A DNA stretch of 64,000 nucleotides from contig NZ_JBHRXZ010000022.1 of the NCBI RefSeq assembly GCF_042648805.1, positions 620,001-684,000 of the forward strand, in the 5' to 3' direction. A program made the position numbers and the translations under genes. The notes under the pieces were generated by a model that worked only from the letters and a program-made list of their open reading frames with translations, was not told the origin of the DNA and made no database searches. This stretch comes from Azomonas tarimensis (lineage in GTDB: Bacteria > Pseudomonadota > Gammaproteobacteria > Pseudomonadales > Pseudomonadaceae). Shown here piece after piece: positions 17,291-25,543 of the stretch (position 1 is its first letter; each line of letters starts with the position of its first letter).

Positions 17291-18486
17291 GCGCCCTCTC
17301 CCTGCAGGCGGCTCAGCAGGCGACCCTTGCTGATGGCGCCGCTGTAGTTGCCACTGTCGTCAATGACCGGAATCGGCCCTTCGTTCTTCACCAGGCGCTG
17401 GATGACTTCTTCCAGCGGCAGGTTCTCCGGCACCGGTTCGATGAGCTTGAGCAGTTCGGGCTCCAGCCGCTGCTGTCCGCTTTCCACCATCAGGGCGATC
17501 TTTTCCAGGCTGATCGAGCCGCGGAACTGATTGCGCTCGTTGACGACGAAGGCGTAGTGCTTGTCCAGTGCCTGCAGTTCGCGACAGACCTGCAGCGCGT
17601 CGGGCGCCTTGCCGTTGTGCACGTAGAGCGGGACGCTGTCGGCCTTGAGCTGGCCGGCGGTGAGGTAGCGGCTGGTATCGACGGTGTCGAAGAAGGTGCG
17701 CACGTAGTCGTCGGCGGGGTTTTCGATCAGTTGCTGCGGGGTGCCGACCTGGACCAGGCGGCCGCCTTCCATGATGCCGATGCGGGTGCCGATGCGCATG
17801 GCTTCCTCGATGTCATGGGAGACGAAGATGATGGTGCGGCGTTCCTTCTTCTGCAGCTCCAGCAGCACATCCTGCATCTCGCGGCGCTTGAGCGGATCGA
17901 GGGCGGAAAAGGCCTCGTCCATGATGATGATCGAGGGGTTCACCGCCAGTGCGCGGGCCAGGCCGACGCGCTGCTGCATGCCGCCGGAGAGCTGTGGCGG
18001 ATATTTGTGGGCGAAGGGGGCCAGGCCGACCTGTTCGAGCACTTCCATCGCCCGCGCTTCACGTTGCTTGCGCCCCTGGCCGGCGACTTCCAGGCCGAAG
18101 GCGGCGTTTTCCAGCACGGTGCGCGTAGGCATCAGGGCAAAGGACTGGAAGACCATGCTCATGTCGCGCCGGCGCAGCTTCACCAGGCTGGCCTTGGGCA
18201 GCCTGGCAACGTTGTAGCCATCGATGTAGACGTCTCCGTCCGAGGGCTCGATGAGGCGGTTGATCAGCCGGATCAGGGTCGACTTGCCAGAGCCGGAAAG
18301 CCCCATGAGAACGAAGATCTCGCCCTCATTGACGCTGAACGACACATCGTTCACCCCGATGACGGCGCCGCGTTCGTTGAGGATGCGCTCCTTGCTCCAG
18401 CCCTTGCGCACGAGCTCGAGGATTTCCTTTGGATCTGGACCGAACACCTTGAACAGGTTCTCGACCACGATTTTTCCAGACTGCAT
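17287..18486 (-). CDS. cbcV: Choline/betaine/carnitine ABC transporter ATPase
   Basis: A 399-residue ProV-type ATPase. Walker A GLSGSGKST (around residue 62), the signature LSGGMQQRVGLARAL (around 161), Walker B IIIMDEAF (around 182) and the H-loop FVSHD are all present. C-terminal CBS domains (about 280-395) typically sense ionic strength. The start MQSGKIVVENLFKVFG is chosen for its GGGAG site 7 nt upstream; an ATG 6 codons earlier is weaker. First gene of the leftward transport operon; its promoter must lie in the 620-bp gap toward sdaB, where GbdR control is expected from P. aeruginosa. Confidence 0.95.
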   Translation of the reverse strand: MQSGKIVVENLFKVFGPDPKEILELVRKGWSKERILNERGAVIGVNDVSFSVNEGEIFVLMGLSGSGKSTLIRLINRLIEPSDGDVYIDGYNVARLPKASLVKLRRRDMSMVFQSFALMPTRTVLENAAFGLEVAGQGRKQREARAMEVLEQVGLAPFAHKYPPQLSGGMQQRVGLARALAVNPSIIIMDEAFSALDPLKRREMQDVLLELQKKERRTIIFVSHDIEEAMRIGTRIGIMEGGRLVQVGTPQQLIENPADDYVRTFFDTVDTSRYLTAGQLKADSVPLYVHNGKAPDALQVCRELQALDKHYAFVVNERNQFRGSISLEKIALMVESGQQRLEPELLKLIEPVPENLPLEEVIQRLVKNEGPIPVIDDSGNYSGAISKGRLLSRLQGEGA

Positions 18487-18642
18487 GGACAGTCTCCCTT
18501 GCAATGACGTCCAGCCGCGTGCTTGGGTCCGCCGCGCACTGCCGACTGAGCGTGCCTGTGTGGGTGAGCGTATGGAGGCGAGGGCGGCCGATCGTCCTGA
18601 AAACCCCTGGCCACCCTGGCCATCGGATCAGACCTGCGCCGT

Positions 18643-18671
18643 TTCGCAGAGCTGCCTGGCAGCTTTGCGAA
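18643..18671. promoter_or_regulatory. 29-bp inverted repeat upstream of cbcV
   Basis: Arms TTCGCAGAGCTGCC and GGCAGCTTTGCGAA around a single T; 13 of 14 positions pair as DNA and the odd one is G-U in RNA. It lies about 160 bp before cbcV. There is no U-run, so it is more likely an operator or an mRNA leader hairpin than a terminator. Which regulator binds is unknown. Confidence 0.45.
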
Positions 18672-18758
18672 CCGCTTCCATACTTGTTGGCAGTAGTAAG
18701 AAATCGTCCCAATGTCCCGGCCTCTGCGGGCTCTGGGTACATCCGAATTTATTGTCGG

Positions 18759-18794
18759 GCCCGCACGGACAAGGGTGCGGGCATCCTGTTTTTC
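18759..18794 (+). terminator. Terminator-like hairpin with no obvious upstream gene
   Basis: Arms GCCCGCAC and GTGCGGGC around an 8-nt loop, followed after 6 nt by TTTTT. On the plus strand it would end a transcript begun between 18500 and 18750, or attenuate a long sdaB leader. No plus-strand gene precedes it within the gap. Confidence 0.45.
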
Positions 18795-19106
18795 TATCGG
18801 CCGGGTCATGAATCCATCACGCTCGCCTGGGCTGGCAACCGCTACGAATCGGCTGATCAAACGATATAGCCTTGGGAACCCTGCGGTTGTCGATTAGCGA
18901 CGCCGACGTGTTGCCGGGCGACATGGGCGGGGCGGGCGCCCGGCCAGCGCCGTCGGGCGGGCCATCCGGGGGCTGGCCCGGCAAAGGCGTAGGCTGGAGG
19001 GAAGGCCGATCGCTGGCGGGAATGGATACGAGCGGGTCGGTGTGACAACCCGTGGCCCGCGGCAAAACCGGATCATGTGGCGATCAGGCTCAGCCGGGAG
19101 AACGAC

Positions 19107-20483
19107 ATGGCAATCAGTGTTTTCGATCTGTTCAAGATCGGTATCGGACCGTCCAGCTCACACACCGTGGGTCCGATGCGGGCGGCGGCGCTCTTTGTCG
19201 GCGCCCTGCGCGAGCGGCAACTGCTCGAGCCTGTGCGGCGATTGGAGGTGCGTCTGTACGGATCGCTTTCGGCCACCGGGATCGGACACGGCACCGACCG
19301 CGCAGCGGTCATGGGGCTGATGGGCGAATGGCCCGACCGCTGCGATCCGGCCAGCATCGGCCCGCGCATCGAGGCGCTGAAGGCCGAAGGCCGGTTGCTG
19401 CTCGACGGTTGCGTCAGCGTGCCGTTCGACTGGCAGCGCGACCTGCTGCTGCTGGAGGAAAACCTGCCCTACCACCCCAACGCCATGACCCTCATCGCCT
19501 TTGGCAGCGAGGCGGTGCTGCATCGCAATACCTACTATTCCATCGGGGGTGGCTTCGTGGTCGACGAAGAGCAGGCCGCGTCCGGTTCGCTGGATCAGGA
19601 CCACAGTGCATTGCCCTATGACTTCAACAGCGCCGCCGAACTGCTGAGCCTGTGCGAACGCCACGGCCTGCGGGTGTCCGAGCTGATGCTGGCCAATGAG
19701 AAGGCCTGGCGCAGCGAAGATGAGATCCGCAGCGGGCTGCTGACGATCTGGCAGGCGATGCGCGATTGCGTGGACAACGGTCTGCGCGAAGAGGGCATCC
19801 TCCCGGGCGGACTCGAGGTGCCACGGCGCGCCGCGCGGCTGCACCGTAACCTGCAGGAGCTCGGCAAGCCCAACGTCATTGGCTCGACCCTCAGCGCGAT
19901 GGAGTGGGTCAACCTGTTCGCCCTGGCGGTGAACGAGGAAAACGCCGCGGGCGGGCGAATGGTCACGGCACCGACCAACGGGGCGGCGGGTATCATCCCG
20001 GCGGTGTTGCACTACTACATGAAGTTCAACCCGGACGCCTCGGACAACGACGTGGTGGATTTTCTGCTGGCCGCTGCCGCGGTGGGCATCCTGTGCAAGA
20101 AGAACGCCTCGATCTCTGGTGCCGAGGTGGGCTGCCAGGGCGAGGTGGGCTCGGCCTGCGCCATGGCCGCTGCGGGCCTGGCCGAAGTGCTGGGTGCCAC
20201 CCCGGGGCAGATGGAAAACGCCGCCGAGATCGGCCTGGAACACAACCTCGGGCTCACCTGCGACCCGGTGGGTGGGCTGGTGCAGGTGCCCTGCATCGAG
20301 CGCAACGCCATCGCTGCGGTAAAGGCGATCAATGCCGCGCAGATGGCCCTGCGCGGTGACGGCAAGCACTTCATTTCCCTGGATCGAGTGATCCGCACCA
20401 TGCGCGATACCGGTGCGGACATGCATGACAAGTACAAGGAAACCTCGCGCGGGGGCCTCGCCGTCAGCGTCATCGAGTGCTGA
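19107..20483 (+). CDS. sdaB: L-serine ammonia-lyase (iron-sulfur, single chain)
   Basis: The 458-residue enzyme deaminates L-serine to pyruvate and ammonia. The N-terminal beta domain begins ISVFDLFKIGIGPSSSHTVGPMRAA. The alpha domain carries cluster cysteines in LCKKNASISGAEVGCQGEVGSA (around 335-355) and in TCDPVGGLVQVPC (around 385), with PTNGAAGIIPAVLHYY before them. GGGAG lies just before the ATG. It completes the route from betaine: glycine plus methylene-THF gives serine (glyA), then pyruvate. It is placed between cbcV and gbdR as in P. aeruginosa. Confidence 0.96.
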   Translation: MAISVFDLFKIGIGPSSSHTVGPMRAAALFVGALRERQLLEPVRRLEVRLYGSLSATGIGHGTDRAAVMGLMGEWPDRCDPASIGPRIEALKAEGRLLLDGCVSVPFDWQRDLLLLEENLPYHPNAMTLIAFGSEAVLHRNTYYSIGGGFVVDEEQAASGSLDQDHSALPYDFNSAAELLSLCERHGLRVSELMLANEKAWRSEDEIRSGLLTIWQAMRDCVDNGLREEGILPGGLEVPRRAARLHRNLQELGKPNVIGSTLSAMEWVNLFALAVNEENAAGGRMVTAPTNGAAGIIPAVLHYYMKFNPDASDNDVVDFLLAAAAVGILCKKNASISGAEVGCQGEVGSACAMAAAGLAEVLGATPGQMENAAEIGLEHNLGLTCDPVGGLVQVPCIERNAIAAVKAINAAQMALRGDGKHFISLDRVIRTMRDTGADMHDKYKETSRGGLAVSVIEC

Positions 20484-20821
20484 TCCATTTCGAATCAGGT
20501 CTGCGCAGTGACTGCCTCTTTACAGTGCGGAGCGGGAACTTTCCGGGTTTCCGTCATTCGCTTTGCCTGAAAAACAAATGAGAACAACTGGCGTGTTCAG
20601 CTAACCCGATGTCGCTTTTGGCATATCGTGTCGCGACAGCTGGCGCGGATGATCGAATCGCGACCGGCAGAAGCGGTTCGCTCCGGTGGCTGCAGAAAAA
20701 TAACAATCAAGTCAGCGATCAGGCACAGGCCTTGCTTTGCGCTGGGGGCTCCCCAGGGGCAAGCCGTCGGCCACCTGATCAGGTTGACGACTCCCAGACC
20801 GTTTCGCGTGAGGCACCCATC
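20484..20821. other. Intergenic region upstream of gbdR
   Basis: 338 bp between the sdaB stop and gbdR start. It must hold the gbdR promoter. No terminator with a clear U-run follows sdaB and no repeat or small gene was recognised. An in-frame extension of gbdR through this region starts at 20609 but lacks family homology. Confidence 0.5.
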
Positions 20822-21907
20822 ATGTCGCAATCCCATAACGCGGCGCTGCTCGTCCCCCAGACGATAGGCTTCCTGCTGCTGGACAACTTCACCCTGATTT
20901 CCCTGGCCTCTGCGGTCGAGCCGTTGCGCATGGCCAATCAGCTGTCGGGCAAGGAGCTGTTTCGCTGGGTGACCCTGACCCGTGACGGCGCGCCGGTCAG
21001 TGCCAGCGACGGCCTCAGCATCACGCCCGACGCGGGTCTGGAGAGAACTCCGGAGCTCAGCGCCGTGATCGTCTGCGGTGGGGTCGACATCCAGCACAGC
21101 GTTGCCCGCGAGCACATCCAGTGGCTGCAGGCCCAGGCGCGCCTCGGCCGCCACATGGGCGGCATCTGCACCGGCAGCTGGGTGCTGGCCAAGGCGGGGC
21201 TGCTCGACGGCTACGATTGCAGCGTGCACTGGGAGTGCCTGGCTTCGATGCAGGAGACCTTCCCTCGCGCGGCGATCACCACCCGGCTGTTCTCCATCGA
21301 CCGCAGTCGCTATACCTCGTCCGGAGGTACCGCGCCGCTGGACATGATGCTCTATCTCATCGGTCGTGAGCACGGCCGCGAACTGGCGGCGGCGATTTCC
21401 GAGATGTTCATCTACGAACGCATCCGCAACGAGCAGGACCACCAACGCGTGCCGCTCAAGCACATGCTCGGCACCAACCAGCCGAAGCTGCAGGAGATCG
21501 TCGCGCTGATGGAAGCCAACCTGGAAGAGCCCATCGACCTGGACGAACTGGCCACCTACGTGCATGTTTCGCGTCGGCAGCTGGAACGGCTGTTCCAGAA
21601 GTACCTGAACTGCTCGCCTTCGCGCTATTACCTCAAGCTGCGCCTGATCCGTGCGCGCCAGCTGCTCAAGCAGACTTCCATGTCGATCATCGAGGTGGCC
21701 TCGGTGTGCGGCTTCGTTTCCACCCCGCATTTCTCCAAGTGCTACCGGGAGTACTTCGGCATTCCCCCGCGGGACGAGCGCGCCGGCCAGCAGAACAACG
21801 TCGTCACCCTGCCGGTGGTGGTCGATGAGCTGCCGGCACCGTCCACCGCCCTGCGCTCGCTCAACCTCGCCCAGGGCGAGGCCACCTTTGCCAGCGTGAG
21901 GCTATAG
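20822..21907 (+). CDS. gbdR: Glycine betaine/dimethylglycine-responsive activator, AraC family
   Basis: A 361-residue regulator with an N-terminal DJ-1/PfpI (GATase1-like) ligand domain (about 10-185; GGICTGSWVLAKAGLLDG is the pseudo-nucleophile elbow with Cys) and a C-terminal AraC DNA-binding domain (about 235-325) with two helix-turn-helix units, LDELATYVHVSRRQLERLFQ and IIEVASVCGFVSTPHFSKCYR. Length agrees with P. aeruginosa GbdR (about 367). It activates gbc, dgc, sox, glyA, sdaB and cbc genes when betaine or dimethylglycine accumulates. TGAGG lies 8 nt before the chosen start MSQSHNAALL. Confidence 0.95.
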   Translation: MSQSHNAALLVPQTIGFLLLDNFTLISLASAVEPLRMANQLSGKELFRWVTLTRDGAPVSASDGLSITPDAGLERTPELSAVIVCGGVDIQHSVAREHIQWLQAQARLGRHMGGICTGSWVLAKAGLLDGYDCSVHWECLASMQETFPRAAITTRLFSIDRSRYTSSGGTAPLDMMLYLIGREHGRELAAAISEMFIYERIRNEQDHQRVPLKHMLGTNQPKLQEIVALMEANLEEPIDLDELATYVHVSRRQLERLFQKYLNCSPSRYYLKLRLIRARQLLKQTSMSIIEVASVCGFVSTPHFSKCYREYFGIPPRDERAGQQNNVVTLPVVVDELPAPSTALRSLNLAQGEATFASVRL

Positions 21908-21927
21908 CGGCTGCCGGCGCGCTGTCC

Positions 21928-22836
21928 TCAGCCCTTGGTCAGCTCGCTCTGCAGCCAGTCGACGAAGCGCTGGGTCAGGCGCTGGCGGCGCTTGCGTTGC
22001 GGCAGGATGAGGTAGTAGCCCTGCTGCGAGCGGGCGACCCCTTCGCAGGGCATGCAGAGCAGACCCTGGCCGAGCAGATCGTCCACCAGGTGCCGCCAGC
22101 CGATGGCCACCCCTTGCCCGGCAATGGCGGCCTGGATCAGCAGGGTGTAGTTGTCGAAGCGCAGGCTCCCCGACTGCGGCGGCGCGCTGATGCCCAGCGC
22201 GCGGTACAGCCCGTTCCAGTCGAACCAGCGCGAGCGGCTTTCAGGCTTGAGGTGCAGCAGCGGCAGCTCGGTCAGGCGCTCCACCGCCAGCGGGGCAGCG
22301 CGCCCCTGCAGGAGCGTGGGACTGCACACCGGGAACACTTCCTCGGCGAACAGCAGCTGCGCCTCGCCGTGCTTGACCCGTCCGTCACCGAAGCTGATCG
22401 CCAGGTCGATCTCCGGCGGCAGGCTGCCCAGGTCGCGCTCGCTGGTGATCAGGCTGACGTCCACCTCCGGATTGGCCTGGTGGAAGCGGTGCAGGCGTGG
22501 CATCAGCCAGTAGGCGGCCAGGGCGAAGTCGGTCGCCACCTGCAGCACCTCATGGCCGTTACCGGCGGTCACCGCGGCGAGACCCGCGTCGATGCTGCCC
22601 AGACCCTCCTGCACATGCTGCAGCAACAGCTCGCCGGCCTCGGTCAGGCTGATGCCGCGGTACACGCGATCGAACAGCCGGGTCGCCAGTTGGCCTTCGA
22701 GGCGCTTGATCTGCTGGCTGATGGCCGGCTGGCTGCTGCCCAGCTCATGGGCGGCGGCGGTGAAGCTCAGTTGCCGGGCCGCGGATTCGAATACCCGCAG
22801 CGCGTCGAGGGAGATTTCTTGGGGGTTGCTTGCCAT
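21928..22836 (-). CDS. betR: LysR-family regulator of choline-sulfate utilisation
   Basis: A 302-residue LysR-type protein. The N-terminal helix-turn-helix reads LSFTAAAHELGSSQPAISQQIKRLEGQL (about 24-51); the effector domain occupies 95-295. It is divergent from betC across 113 bp, the standard layout for a LysR gene and its target. The choline-sulfate cluster of pseudomonads has this order: LysR regulator, sulfatase, choline-type binding protein, SulP transporter. The ATG at 22836 gives the normal LysR start; an upstream TTG is unlikely. Confidence 0.85.
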   Translation of the reverse strand: MASNPQEISLDALRVFESAARQLSFTAAAHELGSSQPAISQQIKRLEGQLATRLFDRVYRGISLTEAGELLLQHVQEGLGSIDAGLAAVTAGNGHEVLQVATDFALAAYWLMPRLHRFHQANPEVDVSLITSERDLGSLPPEIDLAISFGDGRVKHGEAQLLFAEEVFPVCSPTLLQGRAAPLAVERLTELPLLHLKPESRSRWFDWNGLYRALGISAPPQSGSLRFDNYTLLIQAAIAGQGVAIGWRHLVDDLLGQGLLCMPCEGVARSQQGYYLILPQRKRRQRLTQRFVDWLQSELTKG

Positions 22837-22949
22837 AACCAAAACTTATCCAAGTCATGTCCTTCAGGCAGGTTTACGCCAATCTGCCGCTGCCTGATTC
22901 TCTATCGCAAGCACTTTCGCATAAATCCACGATATGGAATCGGCGGAAC

Positions 22950-24458
22950 ATGAAACGCCCCAATATTCTTTTCATCATGGCCGACCAGATGGCCGCTCCG
23001 ATCCTGCCGCTGCATGATCCGGCCTCGCCGATCAAACTGCCGAACCTGATGCGCCTGGCGGGCGAAGGGGTGGTATTCGACTCGGCCTATTGCAACAGCC
23101 CACTGTGCGCGCCGTCGCGCTTCACCCTGGTCAGCGGCCAGCTGCCGAGCCGGATCGGCGCCTACGACAATGCCGCCGACTTTCCCGCCGACGTACCCAC
23201 CTACGCCCATTACTTGCGGCGGCTGGGCTATCGCACCGCCCTGTCGGGCAAGATGCACTTCTGCGGCCCGGATCAGCTGCATGGCTACGAAGAACGCCTG
23301 ACCAGCGATATCTATCCCGCCGACTACGGCTGGGCGGTGAACTGGGACGAGCCGGACGTGCGCCCGACCTGGTACCACAACATGTCCTCGGTGCTGCAGG
23401 CCGGCCCGAGCGTGCGCACCAACCAGCTCGATTTCGACGAGGAAGTGGTGTTCAAGGCGCGCCAGTACCTCTACGACCATGTGCGCGAGGACGGCGACAG
23501 GCCGTTCTGCCTGACCGTGTCGATGACGCACCCGCACGACCCCTACACCATCCCCGCCGAGTATTGGGACCGCTACGAAGGCGAGGACATCCCGCTGCCG
23601 CGCCAGTACATCGAGCAAAGGGATCAGGACCCGCACTCGCAGCGCCTGCTCAAGGTCATCGACCTGTGGGGCAAGCCGCTGCCCGAAGACAAGATCCGTG
23701 ATGCGCGCCGGGCCTATTTCGGTGCCTGCAGCTACATCGACGACAACATCGGCAAGCTGCTCAAGACGCTGGACGAGTGCGGCCTGGCCGAGGACACCAT
23801 CGTCGTCTTCTCCGGCGACCATGGCGATCAACTGGGCGAGCGGGGCCTCTGGTACAAGATGCACTGGTTCGAAATGTCCGCCCGCGTGCCGATGCTGGTG
23901 CACGCGCCGGGCCGCTTCGCTGCCGGGCGCGTCAAGGCTTCGGTGTCCACCGCCGACTTGCTGCCGACCCTCGTGGAGATGGCAGGTGGCGAGCTGGAAA
24001 GCGACCTGCCGCTGGACGGCCGCTCGCTGATGCCGCACCTGTTGGGGCAGGGCGGGCATGACGAGGTGATCGGCGAATACATGGCCGAGGGCACCAACAG
24101 CCCGCTGATGATGATCCGCCGCGGGCCCTACAAGTTCATCTATTCCGAGCGCGACCCCTGCCTGCTGTTCGATCTCGACAACGATCCGCTGGAGCGGGAA
24201 AACCTGGCGGCATCCTCCGATCACCGGGCGCTGCTCGAAAGCCTCCTCGCCGAGGCGCGCCAGCGCTGGGACATTCCCCTTATCACCGGACAGGTGCTGG
24301 CCAGCCAGCGCCGCCGGCGCTTCGTCGCCGAGGCGCTGACCCGCGGCAAACTGGCCAGTTGGGACCACCAGCCCTTCGTCGACGCCAGCGGGCAGTACAT
24401 GCGCAACCACATCGATCTCGACGACCTGGAGCGCAAGGCACGCTTCCCCAGGCCGTGA
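22950..24458 (+). CDS. betC: Choline-sulfatase
   Basis: The 502-residue alkaline-phosphatase-fold sulfatase cleaves choline-O-sulfate to choline and sulfate. MKRPNILFIMADQMAAPILP is the BetC start with metal-binding Asp. NSPLCAPSRFTLVSG (around 54) holds the C-x-P-S-R formylglycine site. GKMHFCGPDQLHGYEERLTSDIYP and FSGDHGDQLGERGLW are further hallmarks with catalytic His and metal ligands. No signal peptide, so it acts in the cytoplasm. An upstream in-frame extension is rejected. It supplies choline to BetA and sulfate to assimilation. Confidence 0.96.
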   Translation: MKRPNILFIMADQMAAPILPLHDPASPIKLPNLMRLAGEGVVFDSAYCNSPLCAPSRFTLVSGQLPSRIGAYDNAADFPADVPTYAHYLRRLGYRTALSGKMHFCGPDQLHGYEERLTSDIYPADYGWAVNWDEPDVRPTWYHNMSSVLQAGPSVRTNQLDFDEEVVFKARQYLYDHVREDGDRPFCLTVSMTHPHDPYTIPAEYWDRYEGEDIPLPRQYIEQRDQDPHSQRLLKVIDLWGKPLPEDKIRDARRAYFGACSYIDDNIGKLLKTLDECGLAEDTIVVFSGDHGDQLGERGLWYKMHWFEMSARVPMLVHAPGRFAAGRVKASVSTADLLPTLVEMAGGELESDLPLDGRSLMPHLLGQGGHDEVIGEYMAEGTNSPLMMIRRGPYKFIYSERDPCLLFDLDNDPLERENLAASSDHRALLESLLAEARQRWDIPLITGQVLASQRRRRFVAEALTRGKLASWDHQPFVDASGQYMRNHIDLDDLERKARFPRP

Positions 24459-24498
24459 ACCGCAGGACACCGATTCGCACTTAACGAGGGGTAGGGAA

Positions 24499-25419
24499 AT
24501 GAACAAGTTGAACGCAATGCTGGCCGGCGGGCTCCTGCTCGCCGCAGGGATGGCCCATGCCGAAGACAAGCAGTGCGCCACCGTGCGACTGGCCGATCCG
24601 GGCTGGAGCGACATCGCCGTCACCAATGGCATCGCCAGCCTGCTGCTGGACGGCCTGGGCTATCGCAGCCAGACCATGACCCTGGCCGTGCCGATCATCT
24701 TCGCCGGCATGCAGACCGGCCAGGTCGATGTGTTCCTTGGCAACTGGATGCCGGCCCAGCAGGACAACTACGACAAGTACGTGGCCAGCGGGCAGATCGA
24801 CAAGCTCGCGGAAAACCTCTCCGGCACCGAATACACCCTCGCCGTGCCGACCTACGCCTGGGAGGCGGGAGTGAAGACCTTCGCTGACCTGGACGCGCAC
24901 GCCGAGCGTTTCGGCAAGCGCATCTACGGCATCGGCGCCGGCGCGCCGGCCAACGAGAGCATCCAGAAGATGATCGACGGCGACGAGTTCGGCCTCGGCG
25001 ACTGGCGCCTGGTGGAGTCCGGCGAGCAGGCGATGCTGATCCAGGTCGGACGGCGGGTGAAACGCGATGACTTCGTGGTCTTCCTCGGCTGGACCCCGCA
25101 CCCGATGAACGTGCAGTACGACATCCGCTACCTGCGCGGTGGCGAGGCCTACTTCGGCGAAAGCGGTACGGTGAACACCCTGGCACGCAAGGGCTACGCG
25201 ACCCAGTGTCCCAACGTTGGCCGGCTGATGAGCAACCTGGCGTTCACCCAGGACATGGAGAACGCCATCATGAACGAAGTGCTGGCTGGCAACGCCAACA
25301 ATGACGCCGCTGTGCGCGCCTGGCTCAGGAGCAACCCCGAGGTGCTCGACGGCTGGCTCGACGGCGTGACCACCCGCGACGGCGGCGACGCCTTGGCCGC
25401 GGTGAAGGCCAGGTTGTAA
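24499..25419 (+). CDS. Choline-type ABC substrate-binding protein linked to betC
   Basis: A 306-residue periplasmic protein (signal peptide to about AHA-ED). It closely parallels CbcX of this window: VRLADPGWSDIAVTNGIA, VDVFLGNWMPAQQDNY, FLGWTPHPMNVQYDIRYL, CPNVGRLMSNLAF. It differs in the residues around the pocket, and no permease or ATPase accompanies it. Sitting 40 bp after betC under the same promoter, it is likely the receptor for choline-O-sulfate (or choline) that docks on the CbcWV core. Annotation pipelines usually call it a choline ABC binding protein. Confidence 0.88.
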   Translation: MNKLNAMLAGGLLLAAGMAHAEDKQCATVRLADPGWSDIAVTNGIASLLLDGLGYRSQTMTLAVPIIFAGMQTGQVDVFLGNWMPAQQDNYDKYVASGQIDKLAENLSGTEYTLAVPTYAWEAGVKTFADLDAHAERFGKRIYGIGAGAPANESIQKMIDGDEFGLGDWRLVESGEQAMLIQVGRRVKRDDFVVFLGWTPHPMNVQYDIRYLRGGEAYFGESGTVNTLARKGYATQCPNVGRLMSNLAFTQDMENAIMNEVLAGNANNDAAVRAWLRSNPEVLDGWLDGVTTRDGGDALAAVKARL

Positions 25420-25543
25420 GCGCTGCACCGGCGTGCCTTCAGCGGCACGCCGACCTGCCTGGCGAACGAACCCTCTTGCCTGCTGGTCATCGTCCTGATG
25501 ACGGGCCATCCTGCCCTCTGACACACAGCTGACCAGATCCCCC

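Larger units (their letters stand above)
18487..19106. other. Long divergent intergenic region between cbcV and sdaB
   Basis: This 620-bp region separates two divergent betaine-regulon genes. It contains a near-perfect 14-bp inverted repeat (18643-18671) and a plus-strand terminator-like hairpin (18759-18794), listed separately. The right third (18930-19060) is very GC-rich with scattered short inverted repeats. No convincing coding sequence was found; open frames here are antisense GC-rich noise. Confidence 0.6.

Noticed and set aside
18326..18860. Minus-strand frames upstream of cbcV
   Set aside because: They overlap the cbcV start out of frame and run through the palindrome; no start site or homology.
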